Shown here piece by piece: positions 34,718 to 43,354 of a stretch of 64,000 bases of DNA. The notes under the pieces are model-generated. The model saw only the letters and a list, made by a program, of their open reading frames with translations, was not told the DNA's origin and ran no database searches. The translations under genes and the position numbers were made by a program. This stretch comes from Pseudomonas sp. GD03919 (GTDB taxonomy: Bacteria > Pseudomonadota > Gammaproteobacteria > Pseudomonadales > Pseudomonadaceae). The stretch spans positions 2,914,001-2,978,000 of the forward strand of contig NZ_CP104582.1 of NCBI RefSeq assembly GCF_029814935.1, read 5' to 3'. Within the stretch, counting starts at the first letter, position 1; the number at the start of each line of letters is the position of its first letter.

Positions 34718-36457
34718 ATGCGCTCCCCTGCCTTCAAACAACGCCTGATCCGTGGCCAGACGCCCTCCTACGAACGCCTGCAGGCGCGTCTGGCCGAAGA
34801 TCACAGCAGCCAACCCAGCCAGCCGCAGGCCATCCACTGCGGCTGGGGCCGCCTGCTGATCGGCCATACCTACCCGGACGCCTCAACGCTGGCCGAATCC
34901 CTGCTCGATGAACAACCCGGCGAGCGCGATATCGCTCTGTATGTCGCTGCGCCGCATCAGGTGCTGGCGCATGCGCCGCAGCAACTATTTCTCGACCCCT
35001 CCGACACGCTGCGCCTGTGGTTCACCGACTACCGTCCGGCGCGTCGTAGCTTTCGCGGCTTTCGCATTCGCCGGGCGCAGAACGAGGCGGACTGGCAGGC
35101 CATCAACTGCCTGTACCAGACCCGCAACATGCTGCCCATCGATCCGGCCAGACTCACCCCCTACCACGACGGTGGGCCGACCTACTGGCTGGCCGAGGAC
35201 GAAGACAGCGGCGCGGTGATCGGCAGCGTCATGGGCCTCAACCACCAGCGCGCCTTCCGCGACCCGGAAAACGGCAGCAGCCTCTGGTGCCTGGCGGTCG
35301 ACCCGCAGTGCAGCCGCCCGGGTGTCGGCGAGGTACTGGTGCGCCACCTGATCGAACACGGCATGAGCCGAGGGTTGAGCTACCTCGACCTGTCAGTGCT
35401 GCACGACAACCAGCAGGCCAAGAAGCTCTACGCCAAACTGGGTTTTCGCGAGCTGCAAACCTTCAGCCTCAAGCGCAAGAACGGCATCAACCAGCCGCTG
35501 TTCCTTGGCCCCGGGCCACAGGCCGAACTCAACCCCTACGCCCGCATCATCGTCGACGAGGCGTTGCGCCGGGGGATCGAAGTGACGGTGGACGATGCCG
35601 AAGCCGGGCTGTTCACCCTCAGCCACGGCGGCCGGCGCATCCGCTGCCGCGAGTCGCTGTGCGACCTGACCAGCGCCGTGAGCATGACCCTGTGCCAGGA
35701 CAAGCGCCTGACCCATCGCACCCTGTCGCGGGCCGGTCTCGGCGTGCCGGCACAATGCCTGGCCGGCAGCGCCGAGGACAACGCCGCCTTCCTGGCCGAA
35801 CACGGTTCGGTGGTGGTCAAACCGGTGGACGGCGAACAGGGCCAGGGCGTGGCGGTGGATTTGCGCACACCGGGCGAGGTGCAGGAAGCCATCGAACGCG
35901 CCCGGGTATTCGACCAGCGCGTATTACTGGAAAGCTTTCACGAGGGCTTTGATCTGCGCGTGCTGGTGATCGGCTATGAAGTCGTAGCCGCCGCCATTCG
36001 TCGTCCGGCCGAGATCATCGGCGACGGCCGCCACAGCATCGGTGAGCTGATCGACGCCCAGAGCCGCCGTCGCCAGGCCGCCACCGGCGGTGAAAGCCGC
36101 ATCCCCAAGGACGCCGAAACCCTGCGCACCCTGCACGGCGCCGGCCTCGACTACGACAGCGTACTGCCTGCCGGGCAGCGTCTGGCCGTGCGCAAGACCG
36201 CCAACCTGCACACCGGCGGCACCCTGGAGGACGTCACCGCGATCCTCCACCCGACCCTGCGCGACGCCGCGATCAAGGCCGCACGCGCGTTGGAAATCCC
36301 GGTGGTCGGCCTCGACCTGCTGGTGCCTGCCGCCGATCAAGCCGAGTACGTATTCATCGAAGCCAACGAGCGCGCCGGCCTGGCCAACCACGAACCGCAG
36401 CCAACCGCCGAACGCTTCGTCGACCTGCTCTTTCCGCTAAGCCAGGCGACTATCTGA
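34718..36457 (+). CDS. ngg: N-acetylglutaminylglutamine synthetase
   Basis: A 579-residue bifunctional protein. ATG 34718 follows gaagga. A GNAT acetyltransferase domain (about 110-290; LWCLAVDPQCSRPGVGEVLVRHLI) is fused to an ATP-grasp ligase (about 300-570; VVVKPVDGEQGQGVAV and the metal-binding EYVFIEANERAGLANH). It would acetylate glutamine and join a second glutamine to give N-acetylglutaminylglutamine, the substrate of the upstream amidotransferase. Confidence 0.92.
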   Translation: MRSPAFKQRLIRGQTPSYERLQARLAEDHSSQPSQPQAIHCGWGRLLIGHTYPDASTLAESLLDEQPGERDIALYVAAPHQVLAHAPQQLFLDPSDTLRLWFTDYRPARRSFRGFRIRRAQNEADWQAINCLYQTRNMLPIDPARLTPYHDGGPTYWLAEDEDSGAVIGSVMGLNHQRAFRDPENGSSLWCLAVDPQCSRPGVGEVLVRHLIEHGMSRGLSYLDLSVLHDNQQAKKLYAKLGFRELQTFSLKRKNGINQPLFLGPGPQAELNPYARIIVDEALRRGIEVTVDDAEAGLFTLSHGGRRIRCRESLCDLTSAVSMTLCQDKRLTHRTLSRAGLGVPAQCLAGSAEDNAAFLAEHGSVVVKPVDGEQGQGVAVDLRTPGEVQEAIERARVFDQRVLLESFHEGFDLRVLVIGYEVVAAAIRRPAEIIGDGRHSIGELIDAQSRRRQAATGGESRIPKDAETLRTLHGAGLDYDSVLPAGQRLAVRKTANLHTGGTLEDVTAILHPTLRDAAIKAARALEIPVVGLDLLVPAADQAEYVFIEANERAGLANHEPQPTAERFVDLLFPLSQATI

Positions 36458-36496
36458 TCGCTGCAGGCAACGAACCAGACAGCCCCAGGAGACTCC

Positions 36497-37696
36497 ATGC
36501 AGACACTCCCCGAACCCGATCTCGACTATATGCAGAAAGTGCTGCTGGAGATGCTTGCCATCCCCAGCCCCACCGGTTTTACCGACACCATCGTGCGCTA
36601 CGTCGCCGAGCGTCTCGAAGAGTTGGAAATCCCCTTCGAGCTGACCCGCCGTGGCACCATCCGCGCCACCCTGCGTGGACGCCAGAGCGAGTACGAACGT
36701 TTCGATCGCGCCGTATCCGTGCATCTCGACACCATTGGCGCCATGGTCCGCGAGATCAAGGACAACGGCCGCTTGGGCCTGGCGCCGGTGGGTTGTTGGT
36801 CGAGCCGCTTCGCCGAGGGCAGCCGCGTCAGCCTGTTCACCGACAACGGCGTGATTCGCGGCAGCGTGCTACCACTGCTGGCCTCGGGGCACGCCTTCAA
36901 CACCGCCGTCGACAGCATGCCGGTGAGCTGGGATCACGTCGAACTGCGCCTGGACGCCTACTGCGCCACGCGCGCCGACTGCGACACGCTGGGTATTGCG
37001 GTGGGCGACTTCGTCGCCTTCGACCCGTTGCCGGAGTTCTCCGAAAGCGGCCATATCAGCGCCCGTCACCTCGATGACAAGGCCGGCGCAGCGGCGCTGC
37101 TGGCCTCGCTCAAGGCCATTCGCGATCAAGGCCTGCAACCGATGATCGACTGCCATCCGCTGTTCACCATCACCGAGGAGGTGGGTTCCGGCGCCGCCGC
37201 CGCCCTGCCCTGGGACGTCAGCGAGTTCGTCGGCATCGATATCGCCCCGGTCGCGCCGGGCCAGCAGTCCAGCGAACACGCGGTCAGCGTGGCGATGCAG
37301 GACTCCGGCGGCCCCTACGACTATCACCTGTCGCGCCAGTTGCTGCGCCTGGCAGCTGAATATGAGGTACCGGTTCGCCGCGACCTGTTCCGTTACTACC
37401 ACAGCGACGCACAGTCAGCAGTCACCGCCGGCCATGACATCCGCACCGCGCTGTTGGCCTTCGGCTGCGACGCCACCCATGGCTACGAGCGTACCCATAT
37501 CGACAGCCTCAAGGCCTTAAGCCGCCTGCTCACCGCCTACATGATGAGCCCGCCGGTATTCGCCAGCGATGCACAACCGGCGCAGGGTTCTCTGGAGCGC
37601 TTCAGCCATCAACTGGAGCACGATGCGCAAATGGAAAGCGACACCCGTGTGCCACCAGTGGATAGCCTGCTCGGGCAACGCGAACAGGACGCTTGA
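36497..37696 (+). CDS. M42-type peptidase of the NAGGN system
   Basis: A 399-residue metallopeptidase-like protein 39 bases downstream of ngg. Metal-site motifs are present: SVHLDTIGAMV, LDDKAGAAALL and the catalytic TITEEVGSGAAAAL. A conserved member of NAGGN operons (osmoprotectant NAGGN system M42 peptidase); it probably recycles or trims the dipeptide, which is inference from context. The C-terminal 40 residues are polar and low complexity. Confidence 0.88.
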   Translation: MQTLPEPDLDYMQKVLLEMLAIPSPTGFTDTIVRYVAERLEELEIPFELTRRGTIRATLRGRQSEYERFDRAVSVHLDTIGAMVREIKDNGRLGLAPVGCWSSRFAEGSRVSLFTDNGVIRGSVLPLLASGHAFNTAVDSMPVSWDHVELRLDAYCATRADCDTLGIAVGDFVAFDPLPEFSESGHISARHLDDKAGAAALLASLKAIRDQGLQPMIDCHPLFTITEEVGSGAAAALPWDVSEFVGIDIAPVAPGQQSSEHAVSVAMQDSGGPYDYHLSRQLLRLAAEYEVPVRRDLFRYYHSDAQSAVTAGHDIRTALLAFGCDATHGYERTHIDSLKALSRLLTAYMMSPPVFASDAQPAQGSLERFSHQLEHDAQMESDTRVPPVDSLLGQREQDA

Positions 37697-37733
37697 AGGC
37701 CATCGGCCATAAAGGCAAAGTGACATACAGGAC

Positions 37734-37756
37734 AGGGGGGAACACAGGTTCCCCCT
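37734..37756 (+). terminator. Hairpin after the NAGGN operon
   Basis: aggggggaac, a short loop, gttccccct about 40 bases after the peptidase stop. The stem is strong but has no clear T-run, so termination is tentative. Confidence 0.4.
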
Positions 37757-37831
37757 GACGTGTTCTGCCCCTTGCGGCAGCCACCCGGCACGCTAAAAGC
37801 CCCCACGCGCAGGGTCACCAGAGGTTCACGG

Positions 37832-38187
37832 ATGCCTCGTTTCTGTCTGGCTTTTCTGCTTTTCTGCCTGATCGGCCAAGCTGGGCATTACAGCCCGTGG
37901 TGCTGGACAGTCAGGAACAGCGCCTGTCGCTGACACCCTACCTGGGCTACTACGAAGACCAGAGCGGGCAGATGATGGACGGTTTCGAAGCCACCCGGCA
38001 AATTCGGCGCCTGGAGCGTAACCGGCAACTGGCCGCCGTACCGGTGATCGCACTGACCGCGCATATCCTCGAAGAGCACCGCCAACATGGCCTGGACGCC
38101 GGCATGGACGATTTCCTCGGTAAGCCGCTGGATAGCGGGCTGCTGTATCGGACCCTGGAACGTTACCTGAAACCTGCCGAACCCTGA
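37832..38187 (+). pseudogene. Remnant of a hybrid sensor kinase (signal peptide plus receiver tail)
   Basis: ATG 37832 opens a signal peptide (MPRFCLAFLLFCLIGQA) that runs to a stop at 37931-37933. The next frame carries VVLDSQEQRLSLTPYLGYYED, which resembles the start of a 7TMR-DISM extracellular sensor domain. It then jumps directly to MMDGFEATRQIRRLE and a receiver-domain C-terminus (VIALTAHILEEH, GMDDFLGKP). The membrane, kinase and first half of the receiver (with the phospho-Asp) are absent. One frameshift plus one large internal deletion explains it. A GTG at 37897 could yield a 96-residue product. Confidence 0.6.
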
Positions 38188-38248
38188 GCGTACTCGCCGT
38201 GCGACGGCTCCGGCTCTATCATAGGCGCCTGTTACCGGAGTCTTAGCC

Positions 38249-38500
38249 GTGCTGATCCCTGCTCACCTGCTGCAAGCCGACACCCTGACCGCCCTGATCG
38301 AAGACTTCGTCACCCGCGACGGCACCGATAACGGTGACGAAACCCCGCTGGAAACCCGCGTGCAACGTGTACGCCGCGCCCTGGACAAGGGCGAGGCGGT
38401 GATCGTATTCGACCCGGACAGCCAGCAGTGCCAACTGGCGATGAAGCGCGATGTGCCCAGGGAGTGGCTGGATGCCCTGAACGACAGCCTCAGTGATTGA
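38249..38500 (+). CDS. yheU: YheU family protein (UPF0270)
   Basis: An 83-residue protein from GTG 38249 (MLIPAHLLQADTLTALIEDFVTRDGTDNGD), the characteristic opening of YheU. The core RRALDKGEAVIVFDP follows. Function unknown. Its 3' end overlaps the convergent glycosylase-like gene by 11 bases. Confidence 0.88.
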   Translation: MLIPAHLLQADTLTALIEDFVTRDGTDNGDETPLETRVQRVRRALDKGEAVIVFDPDSQQCQLAMKRDVPREWLDALNDSLSD

Positions 38501-39161
38501 CCGTATGGGCCAGCATCACCGATAGCTGACACAGCGGCCGACCACTTTCGGCCTGCCATTGGTTGAACACGGCCTGCACGGCAGCCAGGTCTTTCAGGCT
38601 GGTCGGCGCCTTGTCGATCACCCCCTGCGCCTTGAGCGCAGCCACCACGTCATCGGTGGGGACGAAGGTGTCCTTGCCCACCATGCGCAGAAAACGCGGC
38701 GCCGACAGGCCGCCGAGCTGATTGCCGTGCTTGGCCAGGTATTTCCATAGACCAACGATGTCAGTCACCGGCCAGTCGGCGATCAGTACACCGAAGCTGC
38801 CTTTCTCGCGGCGCACGTCGAGGATGAACTGGGCGTTACGCGGCACGCTCTTGAGCTTGCCCAGGTGGCGGATCAACCGCGTGTCCTGCATCAGGTTTTC
38901 CAGGCGCTCGGCGCCCATCAGTACCACCTTCTCCGGGTCGAAGCCGAAGAAGGCCTGCTCGAATGCCGGCCACTTGGCATCCACCAGGCTGTGCTTGAGC
39001 CCGGCGCGGAAGATGCGCAGGCTGATCAACGACAGGTAGCGGTCATCGCTCAGCGCGCGCAGTTCGGCATCGCTGCGCGGTTGCGGCAGCCTGGCCTCCA
39101 GCGCCCTGGCTGAGCCGAAGCGGTTGAGGCAGAACGCGTGCAGCCACTTGTAATCACGCAT
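38490..39161 (-). CDS. DNA-3-methyladenine glycosylase I (Tag)-like protein
   Basis: A 223-residue protein resembling the adenine glycosylase family: ALSDDRYLSLISLRIFRAGLKHSLVDAKWPAFEQAFFGFD is the helical region shared with Tag. The typical Tag zinc-ligand pattern is not obvious, so it is a divergent member with uncertain activity in base excision repair. Confidence 0.7.
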   Translation of the reverse strand: MRDYKWLHAFCLNRFGSARALEARLPQPRSDAELRALSDDRYLSLISLRIFRAGLKHSLVDAKWPAFEQAFFGFDPEKVVLMGAERLENLMQDTRLIRHLGKLKSVPRNAQFILDVRREKGSFGVLIADWPVTDIVGLWKYLAKHGNQLGGLSAPRFLRMVGKDTFVPTDDVVAALKAQGVIDKAPTSLKDLAAVQAVFNQWQAESGRPLCQLSVMLAHTVNH

Positions 39162-39228
39162 GAATCGAGTCCTTCATAAAACGAACGACGAAGCCTGCAC
39201 GGAGTGAGCGTCACCGTTCAAGTCCAGT

Positions 39229-39307
39229 GGGAGCCCCGCCCCGGGGCGAAGCGTTTTGCCTCTGCGCCTGGGGCCTGAGCACATTCGCCGCGAGGCGCGG
39301 CGCCTAC
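39229..39307. repeat. Hairpin repeat, family of 15063 (inverted, diverged)
   Basis: gggagccccgccccggggcgaagc through cgccgcgaggcgcggcgcctac (arms of the same family, reversed), between the glycosylase-like gene and the DAHP synthase. Confidence 0.6.
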
Positions 39308-39330
39308 AGTAAAGCGCCGCCCGCCTACTC

Positions 39331-40389
39331 TCACCCGCGCAACCGCTCGGCGGCCTGGCGCAAAGTTGCCTCGGTGCCACTCCAGCCCAGGCAGCCATCG
39401 GTGACTGATACGCCGTAGCGCAACTCGCCGGACAGCGCCTGGCAACCGTCGAACAGGTGACTCTCCAGCATCACCCCGCGCAGGCTGCTGTCGCCGGCCA
39501 GGCGCTGCTCGATCACGCTCTCCAGCACCGCGGGCTGGCGCAGCGGGTCCTTGCCGCTGTTGGCATGGCTGCAGTCGACCATGATCCGCGGCGCGATGCC
39601 CTGGCGCTCGAGCGCCTGCCGCGCGGCGGCGACGCTGGCGGCATCGTGGTTCGGCGCGCCGTGGCCGCCGCGCAGCACTAGGTGGGTGTCCGGGTTGCCG
39701 GCGGTATGCAGCAGCGCCGGGTGGCCGAGGTCGTCGATGCCGAAGTGCTGGTGCGGATGCGCTGCCGAGCGCATGGCATCGCAGGCAATACCGACGCTGC
39801 CATCGGTGCCATTCTTGAAACCCACCGGCAGATCCAGACCACTGACCATCTCGCGGTGCACCTGCGATTCGCTGGTACGCGCACCGATGGCGGCCCAACC
39901 GAGCAGGTCGTCGAAGTAACCAGCGGCCATCGGTTGCAGCAATTCGGTGGCCAGCGGCAGACCACGCTCAAGGATATCCAGCATGAGCTGTCGCGACAGG
40001 CGCAGGCCTTCAGCCATGTCACCGCTGCCATCGAGGTGCGGATCGTACAGCAGCCCTTTCCAGCCCACCGTGGTGCGCGGTTTTTCCACGTAGGCGCGCA
40101 TCACCAGCAGCAGTTGGTCATCGACCTGTGGCGCCAGCTCAGCCAGGCGTTCGGCGTATTCGAGCGCCGAGGCGCGGTCATGCAGGGAGCAGGGGCCGAC
40201 CACCACCAGCAGGCGCGAGTCACGGCCATCGAGCACGGCGCGGATGGCATCGCGGTCAGCGGCGATACGTTCGGCAAGGGCGTTGGGCAACGGCAGGCGC
40301 TGGCGCAATACGGCGGGGCTGGGCAGCGGCTGGGCGCTGCGGCGGGCGATGGTGGTAACTGTAGAAGCGAGTTGAGCGGAGCTGTTCAT
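39331..40389 (-). CDS. 3-deoxy-7-phosphoheptulonate (DAHP) synthase, class I
   Basis: A 352-residue enzyme joining phosphoenolpyruvate and erythrose-4-phosphate at the head of the shikimate pathway. Motifs: VVVGPCSLHDRASALEYAERL, MRAYVEKPRTTVGWKGL, GFKNGTDGS, LRGG and the metal region DCSHANSGKDP. Which feedback type (Phe, Tyr or Trp) cannot be read with confidence. The leader region upstream encodes aromatic-rich peptides and a terminator, so attenuation by aromatic amino acids is likely. Confidence 0.93.
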   Translation of the reverse strand: MNSSAQLASTVTTIARRSAQPLPSPAVLRQRLPLPNALAERIAADRDAIRAVLDGRDSRLLVVVGPCSLHDRASALEYAERLAELAPQVDDQLLLVMRAYVEKPRTTVGWKGLLYDPHLDGSGDMAEGLRLSRQLMLDILERGLPLATELLQPMAAGYFDDLLGWAAIGARTSESQVHREMVSGLDLPVGFKNGTDGSVGIACDAMRSAAHPHQHFGIDDLGHPALLHTAGNPDTHLVLRGGHGAPNHDAASVAAARQALERQGIAPRIMVDCSHANSGKDPLRQPAVLESVIEQRLAGDSSLRGVMLESHLFDGCQALSGELRYGVSVTDGCLGWSGTEATLRQAAERLRG

Positions 40390-40433
40390 GATCTGGCGGT
40401 TCCTTGGCCGGCGGGGTCGATACCGCGGCGGCG

Positions 40434-40523
40434 CTAACTGAGTGTTCGTGGCAAAGGTTTCAGGGCGGTGGTAACGCTGCTAAATCGCCAGTCGTTGCGG
40501 TAATAGTTCTGGTAGCGGTTCAT
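40434..40523 (-). CDS. Second aromatic leader peptide (29 aa)
   Basis: ATG 40523 after a gagga site encodes MNRYQNYYRNDWRF and a short tail, ending at TAG 40434, 44 bases before the DAHP synthase. In the first 14 residues, three Tyr, one Trp and one Phe occur. It lies after the terminator at 40561-40602, so it is only transcribed on readthrough; it may couple translation or sense aromatics again. Confidence 0.55.
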   Translation of the reverse strand: MNRYQNYYRNDWRFSSVTTALKPLPRTLS

Positions 40524-40560
40524 CTGCACATCCTCTAAGTGGTTGGCCGTTTTTCGGCCA

Positions 40561-40602
40561 GAAAAAACAAAACCCCCGGTCGGGTTGCCGACCGGGGGTT
40601 TT
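40561..40602 (-). terminator. Attenuator terminator before DAHP synthase
   Basis: Perfect 13-bp stem (aacccccggtcgg, four-base loop, ccgaccgggggtt) followed on the minus strand by ttgtttttt. It stands between two aromatic-rich leader ORFs, about 70 bases after the aromatic codon run of the first. Confidence 0.8.
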
Positions 40603-40654
40603 CTGGAAAACATCTCTGGTGGCGACCCTGGTGTCTCAGGCCGCCTGTGGGGTA

Positions 40655-40783
40655 TCAGGCGCGCCTGTGGCTAAACCAATACCCAAAGAAGTAATACGCC
40701 GCCACGACCAGTTGCGCACGCGCCAACGCGGCGCGCGAGGCACCGGCTTGCAGCATGGACAGGAGGTTGAGGCTGGCGGACAT
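40655..40783 (-). CDS. Aromatic leader peptide (42 aa), attenuation
   Basis: ATG 40783 after a ggag site. Residues 30-37 are YYFFGYWF: seven aromatic residues (Tyr, Phe, Trp) in eight codons (40696-40673), then SHRRA and a stop. A ribosome stalled there for lack of charged aromatic tRNAs would lie about 70 nt before the terminator at 40561-40602, as in trpL- or pheL-type attenuation. No other function is suggested by the sequence. Confidence 0.7.
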   Translation of the reverse strand: MSASLNLLSMLQAGASRAALARAQLVVAAYYFFGYWFSHRRA

Positions 40784-40807
40784 GAAATTCTCCAAAGCGA
40801 TGGCCGA

Positions 40808-40837
40808 ACCATACTCCAGGCCTTTGCGGCCTGGCAA
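40808..40837 (-). promoter_or_regulatory. Candidate promoter of the DAHP synthase leader
   Basis: Minus strand -35 TTGCCA (40837-40832), 18-bp spacer and -10 TATGGT (40813-40808). The spacer is covered by a palindrome, ccaggcc-tttgc-ggcctgg in plus-strand order (40816-40834), a possible operator. Confidence 0.4.
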
Positions 40838-40876
40838 GCGTCGCGGCTAAAGCCCCTCCCACTGTTCGTGCGGGGC

Positions 40877-40949
40877 GTAGGGTGGATGTCGCTTTTTACA
40901 TCCACCAACCCGCTGCACGGTGGATCGATGAAACGTGATCCACCCTACG
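40877..40949. repeat. Hairpin repeat gtagggtggatg...catccaccctac type
   Basis: Nested palindromes gtagggtggatgtcg/tttttacatccacc and ggtggatcgatgaaacgtgatccaccctac, downstream of ttcA. Related to the gtagggtggg repeats near the IS. Confidence 0.65.
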
Positions 40950-40957
40950 GCGACGCC

Positions 40958-41782
40958 TTACAGGCTCATCACATCGAGGAAGCGCGGCGTGGCGCTGTCG
41001 TCGATCTTCAGGCTCTTGAAGTCGAACAGGTTGCGGTCGGCCAGTTGCGAGGGGTGCACGTTCTGCAGCGCGCGGAACATGATCTCGACGCGGCCGGGGC
41101 TCTTGCGCTCCCACTCCTGCAGCATCTCCTTGACCACCTGGCGCTGCAGGTTCTCCTGCGAGCCGCAGAGGTTGCAGGGGATGATGGGGAACTGCTTGAG
41201 CTGGCTGTAGGCCTCGATATCGGCCTCGGCGCAATAGGCCAGCGGGCGGATCACCACGTTGCGGCCATCGTCGGAGAGCAGCTTGGGCGGCATGGCCTTG
41301 AGCGTGCCGCCGTAGAACATGTTGAGGAAGAAGGTTTCCAGAATGTCGTCGCGGTGGTGACCGAGGGCCATCTTGGTCGCACCGATCTCGTCGGCGTAGG
41401 TGTACAGGGTGCCGCGACGCAGGCGCGAGCACAGCGAGCAGGTGGTCTTGCCCTCGGGGATCTTCTCTTTCACCACCGAGTAGGTGTCCTTCTCGATGAT
41501 GTGGTACTGCACACCAATGGATTCCAGATAGGCCGGCAGCACATGCTCGGGGAAACCGGGCTGCTTCTGATCCATGTTCACCGCGACGATCTCGAACTTG
41601 ATCGGCGCCACCTTCTGCAGGTACAGCAGCACGTCGAGCATGGTGTAGCTGTCCTTGCCGCCGGACAGGCAGACCATCACCTTGTCGCCATCCTCGATCA
41701 TGTTGAAGTCGGTGATGGCTTCGCCGGCCAGGCGGCGAATGCGCTTCTGCAGTTTGTTCTGGTTGACCGAAAGGGTGCCCAT
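40958..41782 (-). CDS. ttcA: tRNA 2-thiocytidine(32) synthetase TtcA
   Basis: A 274-residue PP-loop enzyme: [10 protein letters not shown] binds ATP, and two CxxC motifs (CSLC and CNLC) ligate the iron-sulfur cluster used for sulfur transfer to C32 of certain tRNAs. MGHHRDD-type segment [16 protein letters not shown] is intact. Divergent from the DnaJ-like gene. Confidence 0.95.
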   Translation of the reverse strand: MGTLSVNQNKLQKRIRRLAGEAITDFNMIEDGDKVMVCLSGGKDSYTMLDVLLYLQKVAPIKFEIVAVNMDQKQPGFPEHVLPAYLESIGVQYHIIEKDTYSVVKEKIPEGKTTCSLCSRLRRGTLYTYADEIGATKMALGHHRDDILETFFLNMFYGGTLKAMPPKLLSDDGRNVVIRPLAYCAEADIEAYSQLKQFPIIPCNLCGSQENLQRQVVKEMLQEWERKSPGRVEIMFRALQNVHPSQLADRNLFDFKSLKIDDSATPRFLDVMSL

Positions 41783-41882
41783 GGTGCGTCGAAATCCGAG
41801 GGGTGAGAACGAAAGCGCGACATTTTACGCACAAAGGCGCCGCGCCCCTACCCCATCGGCGGTTAAATGCTAGGCTCGGCCG

Positions 41883-42476
41883 ATGAATGACGACCTCGAC
41901 CCCAGCCAGGATCTCGCCGACCTGGTACTGCAACTGCTGCAGGCAGCTCCGGACGGGCTGGCCGAATACGCCCTGATCCAGCAGCTCAAGGCCCGCCATA
42001 GCGGCCACCTGCCCAACCTACCGCTGACCGACAAACTGGTGCTGTTTCGCACCCACTTTCTGCTGTTCAACGCCCTTTACCGCCTGCACGATCAGCTCCG
42101 GCAGGCGCAGACGCATCTGCTCGAAATCAGCCCGCTGTGCATTCGCCTGCTGCCCTATCAGCCCGGCACGGCTGCACTGAGCGAGCGCGACGAGCTGCGC
42201 GACTACTACCTGGACATGAGCCAGCTGCGCGATACCGACGAACGCGACGTCGAGCGCCTGCTCACCAGCTTCTGGACACGCATGCAGGGCGGTGACGAAA
42301 AACAGGCCGCGCTGGAGCTGTTCGAGCTGAACCACGAACAAACCCTCGACTTACCACGCATCAAGCAGCGCTACCGACAAATGGTCAGCCTGCATCACCC
42401 GGACAGAGGCGGCAGCACAGAGCGGCTGCAGTCGATCAACCTGGCCATGGAAATTCTAGAACGCTATTACCGCTGA
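41883..42476 (+). CDS. DnaJ-related protein with C-terminal J domain
   Basis: A 197-residue protein. An N-terminal DNAJ-related domain (about 1-130, YALIQQLKARHSGHLPNLPLTDKLVLFRTHFLLFNALY) precedes a C-terminal J domain (about 150-197) with an intact HPD in SLHHPDRGG. It would stimulate a DnaK-type Hsp70. No neighbour clarifies the client. Confidence 0.85.
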   Translation: MNDDLDPSQDLADLVLQLLQAAPDGLAEYALIQQLKARHSGHLPNLPLTDKLVLFRTHFLLFNALYRLHDQLRQAQTHLLEISPLCIRLLPYQPGTAALSERDELRDYYLDMSQLRDTDERDVERLLTSFWTRMQGGDEKQAALELFELNHEQTLDLPRIKQRYRQMVSLHHPDRGGSTERLQSINLAMEILERYYR

Positions 42477-42642
42477 CCGGCACAGAGCAATTTGCTCTAA
42501 AGCCAGGCATCACGCCGGCTCCAGGCTCTGCCTATACTGCGACATAAGGTCGCAACGATTTGGCCTGATACCCGGTAACGCTGTCCATGCGCGCCGGGCC
42601 TCCGCCGGGGGGCGACTGTCATAAGAAAAGGAGGTGTCTGGC

Positions 42643-43242
42643 ATGATCCACCACGTTTGGGGGCTCTTCACCCATCCCGACCAAGAATGGCAAGAAATTC
42701 GTGGCGAGGAAGAAACCATCAGCCACATGTACCTGACCCACGTACTGATTCTCGCGGCGATTCCTGCTGTCTCGGCTTACATCGGCACCACCCAGGTCGG
42801 CTGGGCCATCGGCGACCGAGCGCCGGTGATGCTGACCGAAGGCAGTGCGATGGTGATGACCATCATGTCCTACCTGGCGATGCTCGCAGGGGTAGCCGTG
42901 ATGGGCGCTTTCATCCACTGGATGGCACGCACCTACGATGCCAACCCGAGTCTGACCCAGTGCGTCGTGTTCGCCGCCTACACCGCCACTCCGCTGTTCA
43001 TCGGAGGTCTTGCAGCGCTGTACCCCCACCTGTGGCTGGGCATGATCGTCGGCACGGTCGCCATCTGCTACACGGTTTACCTGCTCTACGTCGGCATACC
43101 GACCTTCATGAACATTCCCGAGGACGAAGGCTTCATGTTCTCCAGTTCAGTGCTGGCGGTAGGCCTGGTGGTGCTGGTGGCCATGATTGCCAGCTCGGTG
43201 ATTCTCTGGGGCATGGGCATCGGCCCGGTCTACACCAATTGA
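42643..43242 (+). CDS. Yip1-family membrane protein
   Basis: A 199-residue protein with five or six hydrophobic segments. I chose ATG 42643 because AAGGAGG ends eight bases upstream; an upstream GTG (42634) would overlap that site. The N-terminal region HHVWGLFTHPDQEWQEI and the later WMARTYDANPSLTQCVVFAAY fit bacterial Yip1/DUF1282-like proteins. Role unknown. A terminator follows at 43262. Confidence 0.8.
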   Translation: MIHHVWGLFTHPDQEWQEIRGEEETISHMYLTHVLILAAIPAVSAYIGTTQVGWAIGDRAPVMLTEGSAMVMTIMSYLAMLAGVAVMGAFIHWMARTYDANPSLTQCVVFAAYTATPLFIGGLAALYPHLWLGMIVGTVAICYTVYLLYVGIPTFMNIPEDEGFMFSSSVLAVGLVVLVAMIASSVILWGMGIGPVYTN

Positions 43243-43261
43243 ATAGTTGAGGCATCGACAT

Positions 43262-43283
43262 GGCCGCCCTCGGGCGGCCTTTT
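43262..43283 (+). terminator. Intrinsic terminator after Yip1-family gene
   Basis: ggccgccc, loop tcg, ggcggcctttt. Confidence 0.8.
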
Positions 43284-43354
43284 CATTGGCAGCGGCACGG
43301 GCTGCCGGCTTACGGCATAATCAGCGCTCAGCCAGCCCCTGCTCTCCCCCGCTT

